The notes below the pieces were generated by a model. The model was not told where the DNA came from, did not search any database, and saw only the letters and a list, made by a program, of their open reading frames with translations. This document shows, piece by piece, positions 8,641-17,597 of a DNA stretch of 64,000 nucleotides; position 1 is the stretch's first letter, and every line of letters starts with the position of its first letter. The position numbers and the translations under genes were made by a program. The DNA comes from Bacteroides oleiciplenus YIT 12058 (GTDB lineage: Bacteria > Bacteroidota > Bacteroidia > Bacteroidales > Bacteroidaceae): positions 1 to 64,000 of the forward strand of contig NZ_JH992944.1 in assembly GCF_000315485.1 (NCBI RefSeq), written 5' to 3'.

Positions 8641-8790
8641 ATGGCTGAATGTACGGATAGCCGGATGGTTGATTGGCTGGCTAATCGACTGAACGGTTGA
8701 GCAGTCAAACGGCTGGCTAAACGGTTGGTTGGCTAAATGACTAAACGGCTAAACGTACAAACGGCTGGTTGTACAAATCATCATTAAAAA
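8641..8790 (+). repeat. Second 4-bp-phased tetranucleotide tract (traG downstream region)
   Basis: Between traG and the next lipoprotein gene, the bases again fall into phased tetramers of the pyrimidine-purine-purine-N type (tggc, tgaa, cgga, taaa, cggt, cgta). The vocabulary is the same as in the 3196-3535 tract although the order differs. It interrupts an otherwise compact operon. No promoter or terminator is evident in it. Confidence 0.65.
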
Positions 8791-8800
8791 CGAAATCAGT

Positions 8801-9160
8801 ATGAAACGATTGAAACAGATTATACTACTGCTGGTGGCAGTGGTATCGGTGGCGGTACTGTCTTCCTGCAAGGAAACGAACGCCGACCGACTGGAAAAGA
8901 TGCGGGGCGACTGGGTAAGCACGGGCAGCAAGCCGCCCTTCACCCTTTCGGAAGAGAACGGGCAATACCGGGTAACGGTGATAAAGAAAAGCCATGCGGG
9001 AAGTACCCGGATGGAAACGTATCTGATACGGGAAACGGACGGCTACCTCTTTATCGAAACGGGGCTGGCGGTAATGCTGACCTACGACAAGGAGAAAGAC
9101 CGCATACACCTGTCGCCCGGCGGAGAATATAAACGGAGTAACCATCAATTAAACAAGTAA
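8801..9160 (+). CDS. DUF3876-like lipoprotein of the tra operon
   Basis: The 119-residue product has a lipoprotein signal (VAVLSSCKE, lipidated Cys at about residue 23) and a small domain beginning LEKMRGDWVS, the pattern of DUF3876 proteins encoded between TraG and TraI in Bacteroidales ICEs. It probably sits in the outer or inner membrane on the periplasmic face. It occupies the traH position of CTnDOT-type operons, but I do not assign the symbol. Confidence 0.7.
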   Translation: MKRLKQIILLLVAVVSVAVLSSCKETNADRLEKMRGDWVSTGSKPPFTLSEENGQYRVTVIKKSHAGSTRMETYLIRETDGYLFIETGLAVMLTYDKEKDRIHLSPGGEYKRSNHQLNK

Positions 9161-9164
9161 GAAC

Positions 9165-9797
9165 ATGAAACAGATAAAAGCAATGGTCATGGGGTTGGCG
9201 TGCCTGCTGGCAGCGGGTACGGCTAACGCACAATGGGTTGTGAGCGATCCGGGAAACTTGGCGCAAGGGATTATCAATACCGTCAAACAGATTGCACAGA
9301 CCTCTACAACGGCGAAAAACACATTGGACGGTTTTAAAGAAACCGCCAAAGTTTTTGAACAAGGAAAGCGGTACTATGATGCGCTAAAGGATGTACACGA
9401 CGTGATAAAGGGCGGCGTAAAGGTGAAGAAGAGCATCGAGATGGTGGCGGATATTTCGGAAATCTACGTGCGGAACTATCAGAAGATGTTAGGCGATCCG
9501 AACTATACGCCGGATGAATTGAGTACTATCTCGTTCGGGTACGCAAAGTTGTTAAGCGAGAGTGCGGACGTATTGCAGGATTTGAAAAATGTGGTGAATA
9601 TCACCGGAATGTCGCTATCGGATGCGGAACGGCTGGCAATCATCGACCAGAGCTATAAGCGGTTACTGGAATACCGTAATCTGGTGCAGTACTACACGAA
9701 CAAGAATATCTCGGTAAGTTACCTGCGGGCGAAAAAGAAGAACGATACCGACCGGGTGATGGCGTTGTACGGTTCGGCGGACGAACGCTATTGGTGA
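9165..9797 (+). CDS. traI: TraI (DUF4141), periplasmic conjugation protein, VirB5-like
   Basis: This 210-residue protein has a signal peptide (cleavage near ANAQW) followed by a mostly helical region containing IINTVKQIAQTSTTAKNTL. Such helical periplasmic proteins directly before the VirB6-like TraJ resemble the VirB5 minor pilin or adhesin class in position and architecture. It begins four bases after the lipoprotein gene, so the two are co-translated. Confidence 0.8.
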   Translation: MKQIKAMVMGLACLLAAGTANAQWVVSDPGNLAQGIINTVKQIAQTSTTAKNTLDGFKETAKVFEQGKRYYDALKDVHDVIKGGVKVKKSIEMVADISEIYVRNYQKMLGDPNYTPDELSTISFGYAKLLSESADVLQDLKNVVNITGMSLSDAERLAIIDQSYKRLLEYRNLVQYYTNKNISVSYLRAKKKNDTDRVMALYGSADERYW

Positions 9798-9836
9798 GAA
9801 CGGATTCCTATACATATATATAAATAAGGTAAGACG

Positions 9837-10841
9837 ATGTTATTATCAATAGACTTTGAAAACCTGCATCAGATATTGCACACGCTATATCAGGAAATGA
9901 TGCCGCTATGCTCGAATTTGACGGGCGTAGCCAAAGGGATAGCCGGGTTGGGTGCGCTGTTCTATGTTGCCGCCAAAGTGTGGCAAGCCCTTGCCCGTGC
10001 CGAACCTATCGACGTGTACCCGCTGCTCCGCCCCTTTGCTGTCGGGTTGTGCATCATGTTCTTCCCGACCTTCGTACTGGGTACGATCAACACGGTTCTC
10101 TCCCCCGTGGTGAAAGGCTGCCACGGGATGCTGGAAACACAGACCTTCGACATGAACAAGTACCGGGAACAGAAGGACAAGCTGGAATATGAGGCGAACA
10201 AACGGAATCCGGAAACGGCGTACCTCGTGGATAAGGAAGAGTTCGACAAGAAACTGGATGAACTCGGATGGTCGGCGGGCGACCTGATTACGATGGGCGG
10301 GATGTACATAGACCGGGCGGAGTACCGGATGAAACAGAATATCCGCAGGTGGTTTCAGGAACTCTTGGAACTGCTGTTCCAGTCCGCCGGGCTGGTGATA
10401 GACACGATACGGACGTTCTTTCTGATCGTCCTCTCCATCTTAGGGCCTATCGCCTTTGCGATAAGCGTCTATGATGGATTCCAAAGCACCCTGACGCAGT
10501 GGATCACCCGGTATATCTCCGTCTATATGTGGCTGCCCGTGAGCGACCTGTTCAGCTCGGTGCTGGCAAGGATTCAGGTGTTGATGCTCACCAAGGACAT
10601 AGAGGCAATGAGTGATCCCACCTTTATACCGGACAGCAGCAATACGGTGTACATGGTATTCCTTATCATCGGGATATTCGGGTACTTCACGATACCGACC
10701 GTTGCGAACTGGATCATCATGGCGGGCGGCGTAAGCGGTGCGAACCGTGCGATGAACACGACTGCCGCCAAAGCGGGGAATGTAGCCGCTGCCGGGGCGG
10801 GTGCTGCCGTGGGGAATGTTGCCGGAAAACTTATCAAGTAA
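9837..10841 (+). CDS. traJ: TraJ, VirB6-like polytopic membrane protein
   Basis: This 334-residue integral membrane protein would form part of the inner-membrane channel. Hydrophobic segments lie near residues 25-45, 58-90, 178-205 and 265-300, with a large hydrophilic loop between about 95 and 155 rich in charged residues. The C-terminus is Ala/Gly-rich. Length and order (TraI-TraJ-TraK) match CTnDOT-type operons. Confidence 0.88.
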   Translation: MLLSIDFENLHQILHTLYQEMMPLCSNLTGVAKGIAGLGALFYVAAKVWQALARAEPIDVYPLLRPFAVGLCIMFFPTFVLGTINTVLSPVVKGCHGMLETQTFDMNKYREQKDKLEYEANKRNPETAYLVDKEEFDKKLDELGWSAGDLITMGGMYIDRAEYRMKQNIRRWFQELLELLFQSAGLVIDTIRTFFLIVLSILGPIAFAISVYDGFQSTLTQWITRYISVYMWLPVSDLFSSVLARIQVLMLTKDIEAMSDPTFIPDSSNTVYMVFLIIGIFGYFTIPTVANWIIMAGGVSGANRAMNTTAAKAGNVAAAGAGAAVGNVAGKLIK

Positions 10842-10861
10842 CTAAAAAATCAAGAAAAGAA

Positions 10862-11485
10862 ATGGAATTTAAGTCATTAAAGAATATCGAAACGAGTTTC
10901 AGGCAGATACGTTTGTTTGCGCTGGTGTTCATCTGCCTGTGTGCGGTGGTGACGGGCTTTGCCCTCTGGAAGTCGTACAGCTTTGCCGAAGCGCAACGGC
11001 AGAAGATTTATGTGCTGGATAACGGGAAGTCGCTGATGCTGGCACTCTCGCAGGACGTGCAGCAGAACCGCCCGGTAGAAGCACGGGAACACGTGCGCAG
11101 GTTTCACGAGCTGTTTTTCACGCTCTCGCCGGACAAGTCGGCTATCGAGGGCAATATCAAACGCTCGCTGATGCTGGCGGACAAGAGCGCATTTAACTAC
11201 TACAAAGACCTTTCGGAAAAGGGGTACTATAACCGGGTGATCAGCGGGAACATCAACCAGATGGTACAGATTGACAGCGTGCGGTGCGACTTTGACAAGT
11301 ACCCGTACAACGTGCGGACGTTCGCCCGCCAGATTATCCTCCGTGAAAGTTCGGTGACGGAAAGAAGCCTTGTCACCCGTTGCCGGTTGTTGGATGCCGT
11401 CAGGAGTGACAACAACCCGCAGGGGTTCATCATCGAGGGCTTCGAGATTACCGAAAACAAGGACTTGCAAACCATCAAACGCTAA
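10862..11485 (+). CDS. traK: TraK, VirB8-like conjugation protein
   Basis: The 207-residue protein has a short cytoplasmic N-terminus, one membrane span (about residues 18-37) and a periplasmic domain. This is the layout of VirB8-type proteins that bridge the inner-membrane complex to the VirB9/VirB10 core. The sequence MEFKSLKNIETSFRQIRLF is typical of Bacteroidales TraK. It lies between traJ and traL with short spacings. Confidence 0.88.
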   Translation: MEFKSLKNIETSFRQIRLFALVFICLCAVVTGFALWKSYSFAEAQRQKIYVLDNGKSLMLALSQDVQQNRPVEAREHVRRFHELFFTLSPDKSAIEGNIKRSLMLADKSAFNYYKDLSEKGYYNRVISGNINQMVQIDSVRCDFDKYPYNVRTFARQIILRESSVTERSLVTRCRLLDAVRSDNNPQGFIIEGFEITENKDLQTIKR

Positions 11486-11490
11486 CGGGT

Positions 11491-11760
11491 ATGGTCGGAA
11501 AATTAATGGCGAAGGTCATTGCTGAAATACAGGACTGGGCGGACGTAAAGCTCCGCCGCCTGTGCGGGCGTATCACGCCGGATCAGCGGGTGGTGGTTAT
11601 CCTTGTGATGTTCGTGGTATTCGGCGGGTTGTCGGTGTACATGACCGTCGCAGCCATCTACAACATCGGCAAAAGTGACGGTCGGGAACTGGGGATAGAA
11701 CATATTGATCCCATCCGGCTAAAGAATGACAGTATAATCAATCCTTTTAACAACGAGTAA
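11491..11760 (+). CDS. traL: TraL (DUF3989) small membrane protein
   Basis: This 89-residue protein has one central membrane segment (about residues 33-55) and charged flanks. It begins five bases after the traK stop and ends three bases before traM. Size and position are those of TraL in CTnDOT-type operons. Its specific role in the channel is unknown. Confidence 0.8.
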   Translation: MVGKLMAKVIAEIQDWADVKLRRLCGRITPDQRVVVILVMFVVFGGLSVYMTVAAIYNIGKSDGRELGIEHIDPIRLKNDSIINPFNNE

Positions 11761-11763
11761 ATC

Positions 11764-13170
11764 ATGGAAGAACAGAATCAGGAAAAAGAAACGGTAACGC
11801 AGCACGTAACGGTGACGGATGCCGCAGCCCCGGACACGGGGAAAGGGGACAAAGGAAAGAAAGGTGGCGGGAAGGACAAGAAACCTGCCAGAGAGCTGAC
11901 ACCGAAACAGATGCAGCAGCGGAAAAAGCTGTTGGTGTACCCGTTGATGGGGTTGCTGTTCCTCGGCTCGATGTGGCTGATCTTCGCACCTTCGGACAAG
12001 AAGGACGAAGGCGGGGAAACGGTCGGGGCGTTCAACGCCGATATTCCCCTGCCGGAGAATGACGGGATTATCGGCGACAAGCGGAAAGCCTACGAGCAGG
12101 CGCAGGTAGAAAAGAAACAGGCGGACAAGGTTCGCTCGTTGCAGGACTTCACTTTTGCGGCTGATAACGGGACGGACGAGGTGGAAATGGAACTGCCGGA
12201 CAGCGAGCCGGAACGGGAGCCGTTCAGGGATTATTCGGGTTCGTCACGGGGAAAGGGCGTGAACTCTTCGGCGGTTGCCTACCGGGACATCAACCGACAA
12301 CTCGGCACGTTCTACGAAACGCCGAAGGTGGATGCCGAAAAGGAAGAACTGAAACGTCAGGTGGAAGAACTGACCGCCCGGCTGGATGCGCAGCAGGGAC
12401 AGGCGGGCGGCATAGACGAGCAGGTCGCCCTGATGGAAAAGAGCTACGAACTTGCCGCCAAGTACATGGGACAGAACGGGCAGGCAGGACAAAGCGGTGC
12501 AATCGTGCAAGTTCCCGTTACCGGACAGAGTACCGGGCAAGGGACGGGAAAGCCCGCCGTTGCGGTACAGGCGGCACGGCAGCAAACGGTGTCGGGGCTG
12601 CAACAGCCGATGAGCGATGCGGAGTTCATGCGGGCGTACAGCCAGCCGAGAAACTACGGGTTCAATACGGCGGTCGGCAGCGGGTACGCTATGGGAAAGA
12701 ATACCATACGGGCGTGCATCCACCAAGACCAGACAATCATGGACGGGCAGACGGTGAAGCTCCGGCTGCTCGAACCTTTACAGGCAGGTGGTCTGATTAT
12801 TCCACGTAACACGGTGGTTTCCGGTACGGGAAAAGTACAGGGGGAACGGCTGGATATTGTAGTGTCGTCTATCCATTACCGGGGAAACATACTTCCCGTT
12901 GAGTTGGCTGTATATGATAATGAGGGAATGAAAGGGTTATCCATAGAAACTTCACTGGAACGGGAAGCGGCGAAGGAAGCAATGGCGAATATCGGTAGCG
13001 GATTAGGAACAAGCATTTCGTTTGCACAGAGTGCCGGGCAGCAGGTGGCAATGGATATCACCAGAGGGCTGATGCAGGGCGGCAGCCAGTATCTTGCCAA
13101 GAAATTCCGAACGGTCAAGGTACACTTGAAAGCAGGTAATCCCCTGATGCTGTATGCTAAACAGCAATAA
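11764..13170 (+). CDS. traM: TraM, VirB10-like channel protein
   Basis: The 468-residue protein has a charged cytoplasmic N-terminus, a single membrane span (about residues 58-78), a long Gln/Glu-rich periplasmic linker and a C-terminal beta-rich domain starting near MGKNTIRACIHQDQTI. This architecture is that of VirB10/TraM proteins, which span the envelope and transmit ATPase state to the outer-membrane pore. It probably forms the core complex with TraN (VirB9-like) encoded next. Confidence 0.88.
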   Translation: MEEQNQEKETVTQHVTVTDAAAPDTGKGDKGKKGGGKDKKPARELTPKQMQQRKKLLVYPLMGLLFLGSMWLIFAPSDKKDEGGETVGAFNADIPLPENDGIIGDKRKAYEQAQVEKKQADKVRSLQDFTFAADNGTDEVEMELPDSEPEREPFRDYSGSSRGKGVNSSAVAYRDINRQLGTFYETPKVDAEKEELKRQVEELTARLDAQQGQAGGIDEQVALMEKSYELAAKYMGQNGQAGQSGAIVQVPVTGQSTGQGTGKPAVAVQAARQQTVSGLQQPMSDAEFMRAYSQPRNYGFNTAVGSGYAMGKNTIRACIHQDQTIMDGQTVKLRLLEPLQAGGLIIPRNTVVSGTGKVQGERLDIVVSSIHYRGNILPVELAVYDNEGMKGLSIETSLEREAAKEAMANIGSGLGTSISFAQSAGQQVAMDITRGLMQGGSQYLAKKFRTVKVHLKAGNPLMLYAKQQ

Positions 13171-13209
13171 CGGATAAACAGATTATAAAACCATTAAAAA
13201 GAAAAGACA

Positions 13210-14148
13210 ATGAAAAAGATTTTTGGATTGGTCGCCCTGCTTATGGGCGCAGTAATGTGCGTGAACGCACAAGTGAATGACACAATACGGACGGTTGCCG
13301 GAAATGACCTGTATCAAGGGATCACGCAAAAGTTACCGTATCGGCAGATGATTACTCCGTTCGGGGTACAGGTGACTTTTGCCAAGACGGTACATATTAT
13401 ATTCCCGTCGGCGGTGAAGTACGTGGACTTGGGTAGTAACCGGATTATTGCCGGAAAAGCGGACGGGGCGGAGAACGTGATCCGGGTGAAGGCTACGACC
13501 GAAGGGTTTCCGGGGGAGACGAATTTCTCGGTGATTTGTGAGGACGGAAGTTTTTACAGTTTCAATGCGAAGTATGCGCATGAGCCGGAAATGCTGAACA
13601 TCGAGATGAAAGACTTTTTGGAGAACGAGGACACAACGGACTTTTCACATACCCGCATGAATATCTATTTCCGTGAACTGGGCAGCGAAAGCCCGCTGCT
13701 GGTGAAGCTGATTATGCAGAGCATCTATAAGGCGGACAAGCGGGAAATCAAACATCTGGGTTGTAAACGCTTCGGGGTGCAGTTCCTTTTGAAATCCATC
13801 CACTCGCATAACGGGCTGTTCTATTTCCATACGGAAACAAGGAACAGGTCGAACGTGGCTTTCAACACGGACTTTATCAAGTTTAAGATTGTGGATAAGA
13901 AAATGCCGAAGCGCACCGCCATTCAGGAACGGGTACTCGATCCGGTACGCAGCTATAACGAGGTGCTGGTAACAAACGGGAAAAGCAATGTGCGCACGGT
14001 GTACGTCGTTCCGCAGTTCACCATACCGGACGACAAGATTCTAATTATCGAACTGTTCGAGAAGAACGGCGGCAGGCATCAGACGATACGGGTGGAGAAC
14101 GCCGACCTTGTGGCGGCGAAAGTGATTAACGAACTGAAAATAAAGTAA
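13210..14148 (+). CDS. traN: TraN (DUF4138), VirB9-like core complex protein
   Basis: This 312-residue protein has a signal peptide ending CVNAQ and the DUF4138 pattern YRQMITPFGVQVTFAKTVHI with a conserved stretch of beta strands. By position after the VirB10-like TraM it is the VirB9-like outer-membrane-associated partner. Its stop codon abuts the traO start codon, suggesting coupled translation. Confidence 0.88.
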   Translation: MKKIFGLVALLMGAVMCVNAQVNDTIRTVAGNDLYQGITQKLPYRQMITPFGVQVTFAKTVHIIFPSAVKYVDLGSNRIIAGKADGAENVIRVKATTEGFPGETNFSVICEDGSFYSFNAKYAHEPEMLNIEMKDFLENEDTTDFSHTRMNIYFRELGSESPLLVKLIMQSIYKADKREIKHLGCKRFGVQFLLKSIHSHNGLFYFHTETRNRSNVAFNTDFIKFKIVDKKMPKRTAIQERVLDPVRSYNEVLVTNGKSNVRTVYVVPQFTIPDDKILIIELFEKNGGRHQTIRVENADLVAAKVINELKIK

Positions 14149-14733
14149 ATGATGAAAAGGGTATTGTTGATTATCATGTTCTTCGGGGTGTGCCTGCATT
14201 TTAACCAGGCACACGCTCAAAGATGCCTGCCCGGAATGAGGGGAATACAGTTCATGGGCGGACTTTCGGACGATCTGCGCTGGAAAAACGGTAACGGTTT
14301 CGGCTACCATGCCGGGATAGCGGTAAGCACTTACACGAAGAACGCCCATCATTGGGTGGTCGGTGCGGAGTATCTGGAAAAGCGGTACGACTATCGGAGC
14401 AGCCTTTATCCGGTCAGCCAGTTCACGGGGGAAGGCGGGTATTACCTGAACTTTCTTTCGGATAGGAAGAAAACATTTTTTGCTGCACTGGGATTGTCCG
14501 CCCTTGCCGGGTATGAGACAGTGAACTGGGGCGAACAGATGATGCCGGACGGTTCACGGCTGACGGACGGGGATAATTTCATTTACGGGGGTGCGCTGAC
14601 GCTGGAATTGTCCGCATACCTGACGGATAAGATTGTATTGTTGGTAAACGGACGGCAAAGGATGCTGTTCGGGGGTGATTGCGGAAAATTCCACTCGCAG
14701 GTCGGTGTGGGAATTAGGTTTATGATTCGATAA
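14149..14733 (+). CDS. traO: TraO outer-membrane conjugation protein
   Basis: The 194-residue protein has a signal peptide (cleavage near AHAQR) and a short beta-barrel-like sequence with alternating aromatic residues, ending GVGIRFMIR, a C-terminal strand suited to outer-membrane insertion. Two consecutive ATGs (14149 and 14152) could start it. In CTnDOT-type operons traP (a CHC2-type primase) follows; here the next gene is traQ, so traP is missing. Confidence 0.85.
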   Translation: MMKRVLLIIMFFGVCLHFNQAHAQRCLPGMRGIQFMGGLSDDLRWKNGNGFGYHAGIAVSTYTKNAHHWVVGAEYLEKRYDYRSSLYPVSQFTGEGGYYLNFLSDRKKTFFAALGLSALAGYETVNWGEQMMPDGSRLTDGDNFIYGGALTLELSAYLTDKIVLLVNGRQRMLFGGDCGKFHSQVGVGIRFMIR

Positions 14734-14755
14734 TAACTAATTGATTGCAAAGTAT

Positions 14756-15202
14756 ATGAAGAAGATAATTTATCAAATGCTCGTGGGCTGCTACATAGTG
14801 GCCGCCCTCGTGCTTGTGTGTGCCTGTAATAGCCAGTTGGATATTCAAACAAGATACCCGTTCACGGTGGAGACGATGCCCGTCCCGAAAAAACTGAAGG
14901 TGAACGAAACGGCGGAAATAAGGTGTGAACTCAAACGGGATGGACGTTGGGAAGATACGGAGTACACGATTCGGTGGTTCCTGTATGACGGGAAAGGCAC
15001 ATTGAAAACAGAGGATGGCACGGTGCTGTTACCGAATGACCGTTACCCGCTGGAGAAAGAAACGTTCCGGCTGTACTTTACTTCGCAGTCGGACGATCAG
15101 AGCAGTTTGAAGGTGTGGGTGGAAGATTCGTTTTCGCAAACCTTCGAACTGGAGCTAAGTTTCAATAATGACAATTCGGAAGATAAGGGGGACGGGATAT
15201 AA
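14756..15202 (+). CDS. traQ: TraQ (DUF3872) lipoprotein
   Basis: The 148-residue protein has a lipoprotein-type signal (LVLVCACNS) and one beta-rich domain of the DUF3872 family with VETMPVPKKLKVNETAEIRC. The frame is open from a TTG at 14741, but the ATG at 14756 gives a proper signal peptide. The last base of its stop codon is the first base of the next gene's ATG. TraQ closes the recognised tra series here. Confidence 0.8.
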   Translation: MKKIIYQMLVGCYIVAALVLVCACNSQLDIQTRYPFTVETMPVPKKLKVNETAEIRCELKRDGRWEDTEYTIRWFLYDGKGTLKTEDGTVLLPNDRYPLEKETFRLYFTSQSDDQSSLKVWVEDSFSQTFELELSFNNDNSEDKGDGI

Positions 15203-15789
15203 TGGACTATTCAAAATATCTGGGGAGCAATAAGAGTGACGAGAAGTACACGCCCCGCTATGCGGTGCTGCCGATCATCAAGTATCTTTCCCGAAAGGCA
15301 AGGGTATGGTGTCCATTCGATACGGAACACAGCGAATTTGTACTGACACTGAAAGAACACAGGTTTAAAGTGGTTCATTCCCATATCTGCACCGGACAGG
15401 ATTTTTTCGAGTATGAGCCGGAACGTTGGGACGTTATCGTATCAAATCCTCCGTTCAGTAACAAGGTAGCGATATTCGAGCGTTGTCTTGGTTTCGGTAA
15501 GCCGTTCGCCCTGCTGATGTCAAACTTCTGGCTGAACGATTCCGCACCCTGCCGACTGTTCAAGGAGAAAGAACTGGAATTGCTGCTGTTCGACAAACGG
15601 ATACAGTACAATGACCTGAACAGAGTGCCGTTCGGTTCGAGCTACTTCTGCCATCGGCTGTTGCCGAAGCAGATTGTCTTTGAGAACCTGACAGTAGAAA
15701 AGGGATTGAGCCGGATGCACGGCGATATGGACGAAATGGTGGAATCATTAACCAAATACAGGGATAAAATCGAATGGGAGAAGAAATGA
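15202..15789 (+). CDS. N6-adenine methyltransferase-like protein (NPPF motif)
   Basis: The 195-residue protein carries the catalytic motif IV as VIVSNPPFSNK (about residues 77-87) and a weaker motif I-like region VWCPFDTEHSEF. Small stand-alone proteins of this type occur in Bacteroides phages and ICEs. The substrate (DNA or RNA) cannot be read from sequence, and no target-recognition domain is evident. The start overlaps traQ by one base and the stop overlaps the next start (ATGA), so it is the tail of the tra transcript. It might modify the element against host restriction; that is inference. Confidence 0.65.
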   Translation: MDYSKYLGSNKSDEKYTPRYAVLPIIKYLSRKARVWCPFDTEHSEFVLTLKEHRFKVVHSHICTGQDFFEYEPERWDVIVSNPPFSNKVAIFERCLGFGKPFALLMSNFWLNDSAPCRLFKEKELELLLFDKRIQYNDLNRVPFGSSYFCHRLLPKQIVFENLTVEKGLSRMHGDMDEMVESLTKYRDKIEWEKK

Positions 15790-16613
15790 AACAAGTTCCT
15801 TTGGAATTTATATGCAGGTATGAGCGCACGGCGGAAGTATGCCGTGCCGCCATTGAAGAGGACGGCTGGCAGTTGGAGCATGTGCCGGAAGAGGTGAAAA
15901 CACCCGGACTGTGCCGCCGGGCACTCGATACGGGTGCGGATTTGGGAAATGAACATCTGGGATTGCTACACTACATTCCGTTTCCGGATGTGTGTCTGGA
16001 TGTGTTGAAAGAATGTCACGAAAGCGGCATGACGGATATTTACGAAGTGGCAACGGCTATCCGTGCCGAAGTAATGAACGATGCAATAGCGGATTACTTA
16101 CTGCCGATTGACGGAATTTGCCTGAGTATTTTACCTGTACACTTGCAAACACAGGAAAGGGTGAAGCTGGCGGTGGAAACATCGGGGACGTTCGCCATTG
16201 AACGGGGTGGAGTACCGAAAAGCCTGCTCACGCCGGAAGTATATGTAGGATGCGCCGCCCATAGCTGGCAGTCATTCGCCATGATCCCGTGGGCGGAACG
16301 CTCGCCGGAAGTCTGCCTGATGGCAAAGACGCTGTTCCCGGAAATGTTGGAAAAAAGACCGGAACTTGTGCCGGAAAGTGTGGAAAACGGATGCAACGTG
16401 TATTCGCTCTGCAAAATGATGGAAGCACGGACAGGTGAAAAGTTCACATATCAGCAAATGACGGACTTCTACAATGGGAAGCCGCTGAACGTGCGCCGGA
16501 TGGAAATGCCGGACGGGGTACAGAAAGACAAGGCGGTGAAGTTCGACAAGGAGAAACAGGACTTTTCTTTCTCGGCTATCCGGCAGGAACGGAAACGGGG
16601 GGTGAGAATGTAG
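15786..16613 (+). CDS. DUF4116-like repeat protein of unknown function
   Basis: The 275-residue protein contains repeats resembling DUF4116, for example DGWQLEHVPEEVKTPGLC, with the spaced pattern V-P-E-x-x-K-T-P-x-x-C. The frame is open from 15774, but the ATG at 15786 overlaps the methyltransferase stop in an ATGA arrangement and is the better start. DUF4116 repeats form short helical units of unknown role. A hairpin terminator follows at 16698. Confidence 0.6.
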   Translation: MKQVPLEFICRYERTAEVCRAAIEEDGWQLEHVPEEVKTPGLCRRALDTGADLGNEHLGLLHYIPFPDVCLDVLKECHESGMTDIYEVATAIRAEVMNDAIADYLLPIDGICLSILPVHLQTQERVKLAVETSGTFAIERGGVPKSLLTPEVYVGCAAHSWQSFAMIPWAERSPEVCLMAKTLFPEMLEKRPELVPESVENGCNVYSLCKMMEARTGEKFTYQQMTDFYNGKPLNVRRMEMPDGVQKDKAVKFDKEKQDFSFSAIRQERKRGVRM

Positions 16614-16697
16614 AGTGAGCCGCTAAGGAACTCCGAAGGGGAAAACGGGATGCAATAAAATCTGCATCTTGGCGTAAAGGTGCGGTTTGCTGTAAAA

Positions 16698-16738
16698 GCC
16701 GAAACGGATGAGCTTTACTCTGTTCGTTTCGGCTCTTA
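16698..16738 (+). terminator. Hairpin terminator after the tra-linked genes
   Basis: A perfect 9-bp stem, GCCGAAACG (16698-16706) with CGTTTCGGC (16725-16733), is followed by a short T-containing run. It lies after the DUF4116-like gene and before the promoter of the LuxR-type gene, so it probably ends the tra transcript. Confidence 0.6.
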
Positions 16739-16804
16739 TATAGTATAGTTGCTGAAAACAAGCTGATTAAAATAGAAATCAACCGTTTATTCAAAGCAAT
16801 GTGC

Positions 16805-16812
16805 TATTTTTG
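16805..16812 (+). promoter_or_regulatory. Bacteroides-type promoter -7 box (TATTTTTG) of the LuxR-family gene
   Basis: TATTTTTG fits the TAnnTTTG consensus and lies 23 bp before the ATG at 16836. The -33 element is weak (a GTTTA near 16786). Confidence 0.55.
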
Positions 16813-16835
16813 CAGTAAATTTATGAAAAAGTTAT

Positions 16836-17597
16836 ATGCAACAAGAACAGAAGCCTTTTTTCTCACCATTGCCCAATAACCTGCAAATCAATGAGAGCGA
16901 ATACGTAAAAGCAGAGATTTGCATAACAATGGCAGATGCTATTGCCCGTACAACAAACAATAGTGTATATATTATCGACTATAATCGGAAAAACTTTTTG
17001 TATGTCTCTTCCAATCCGTTATTTCTATGTGGTCGTACAACGAAAGAGGTAAAGGAGAAAGGGTACGGGTTCTATTTTGAAGTTGTTCCTCCCGAAGAAA
17101 TTCATAAATTGATGGAAATTAACGAAGCAGGATTCCGCTTTTATTATGAACAGCCATCGGAAAAGCGGCTTGCACTGACAATCGAGTATGATTTTCATAT
17201 ATGCACGTCCCAACGGCATAAACATCTTATCCACCATAAACTGACTCCCATCCTTCTTAGTGACAAGGGAGATATTTGGTTAGCACTCTGCACCGTATCT
17301 CTGTCTCCTAATAAAGACTCCGGTGAAGTGCTTGTTTCGGACAATACTTGTACAGACCGTTATGTGTATTCTTTTAAGGGGAAACGTTGGCGAAAGCAGC
17401 CTGAAATCATCCTTTCCGAACGTGAAAAGGAAATTCTCCAACTTTCAGTCAAAGGTCTGTCCAATGTTGAAATCGGAGAATCTCTTTATATAGATGCCAA
17501 TACCGTAAAATTCCACAAGAAAAAACTGTTTGAAAAACTACATGCAGAAAACATCACTGAGGCTGTTGGTATCGCAGCCTATTTGAGGCTGATTTAG
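16836..17597 (+). CDS. LuxR/FixJ-family transcriptional regulator with PAS-like N-terminus
   Basis: The 253-residue protein ends in a LuxR-type helix-turn-helix (about residues 190-250): SEREKEILQLSVKGLSNVEI followed by NTVKFHKKKLFEKL. Residues ~30-150 look like a PAS sensory fold, with IDYNRKNFLYVSSNPLFLCG. Such PAS-HTH proteins of Bacteroidetes are usually single-component regulators. The gene has its own promoter and converges on the TonB-receptor unit, which it may regulate; that is only a neighbourhood inference. A 116-residue frame on the other strand overlaps its last 60 bp. Confidence 0.8.
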   Translation: MQQEQKPFFSPLPNNLQINESEYVKAEICITMADAIARTTNNSVYIIDYNRKNFLYVSSNPLFLCGRTTKEVKEKGYGFYFEVVPPEEIHKLMEINEAGFRFYYEQPSEKRLALTIEYDFHICTSQRHKHLIHHKLTPILLSDKGDIWLALCTVSLSPNKDSGEVLVSDNTCTDRYVYSFKGKRWRKQPEIILSEREKEILQLSVKGLSNVEIGESLYIDANTVKFHKKKLFEKLHAENITEAVGIAAYLRLI

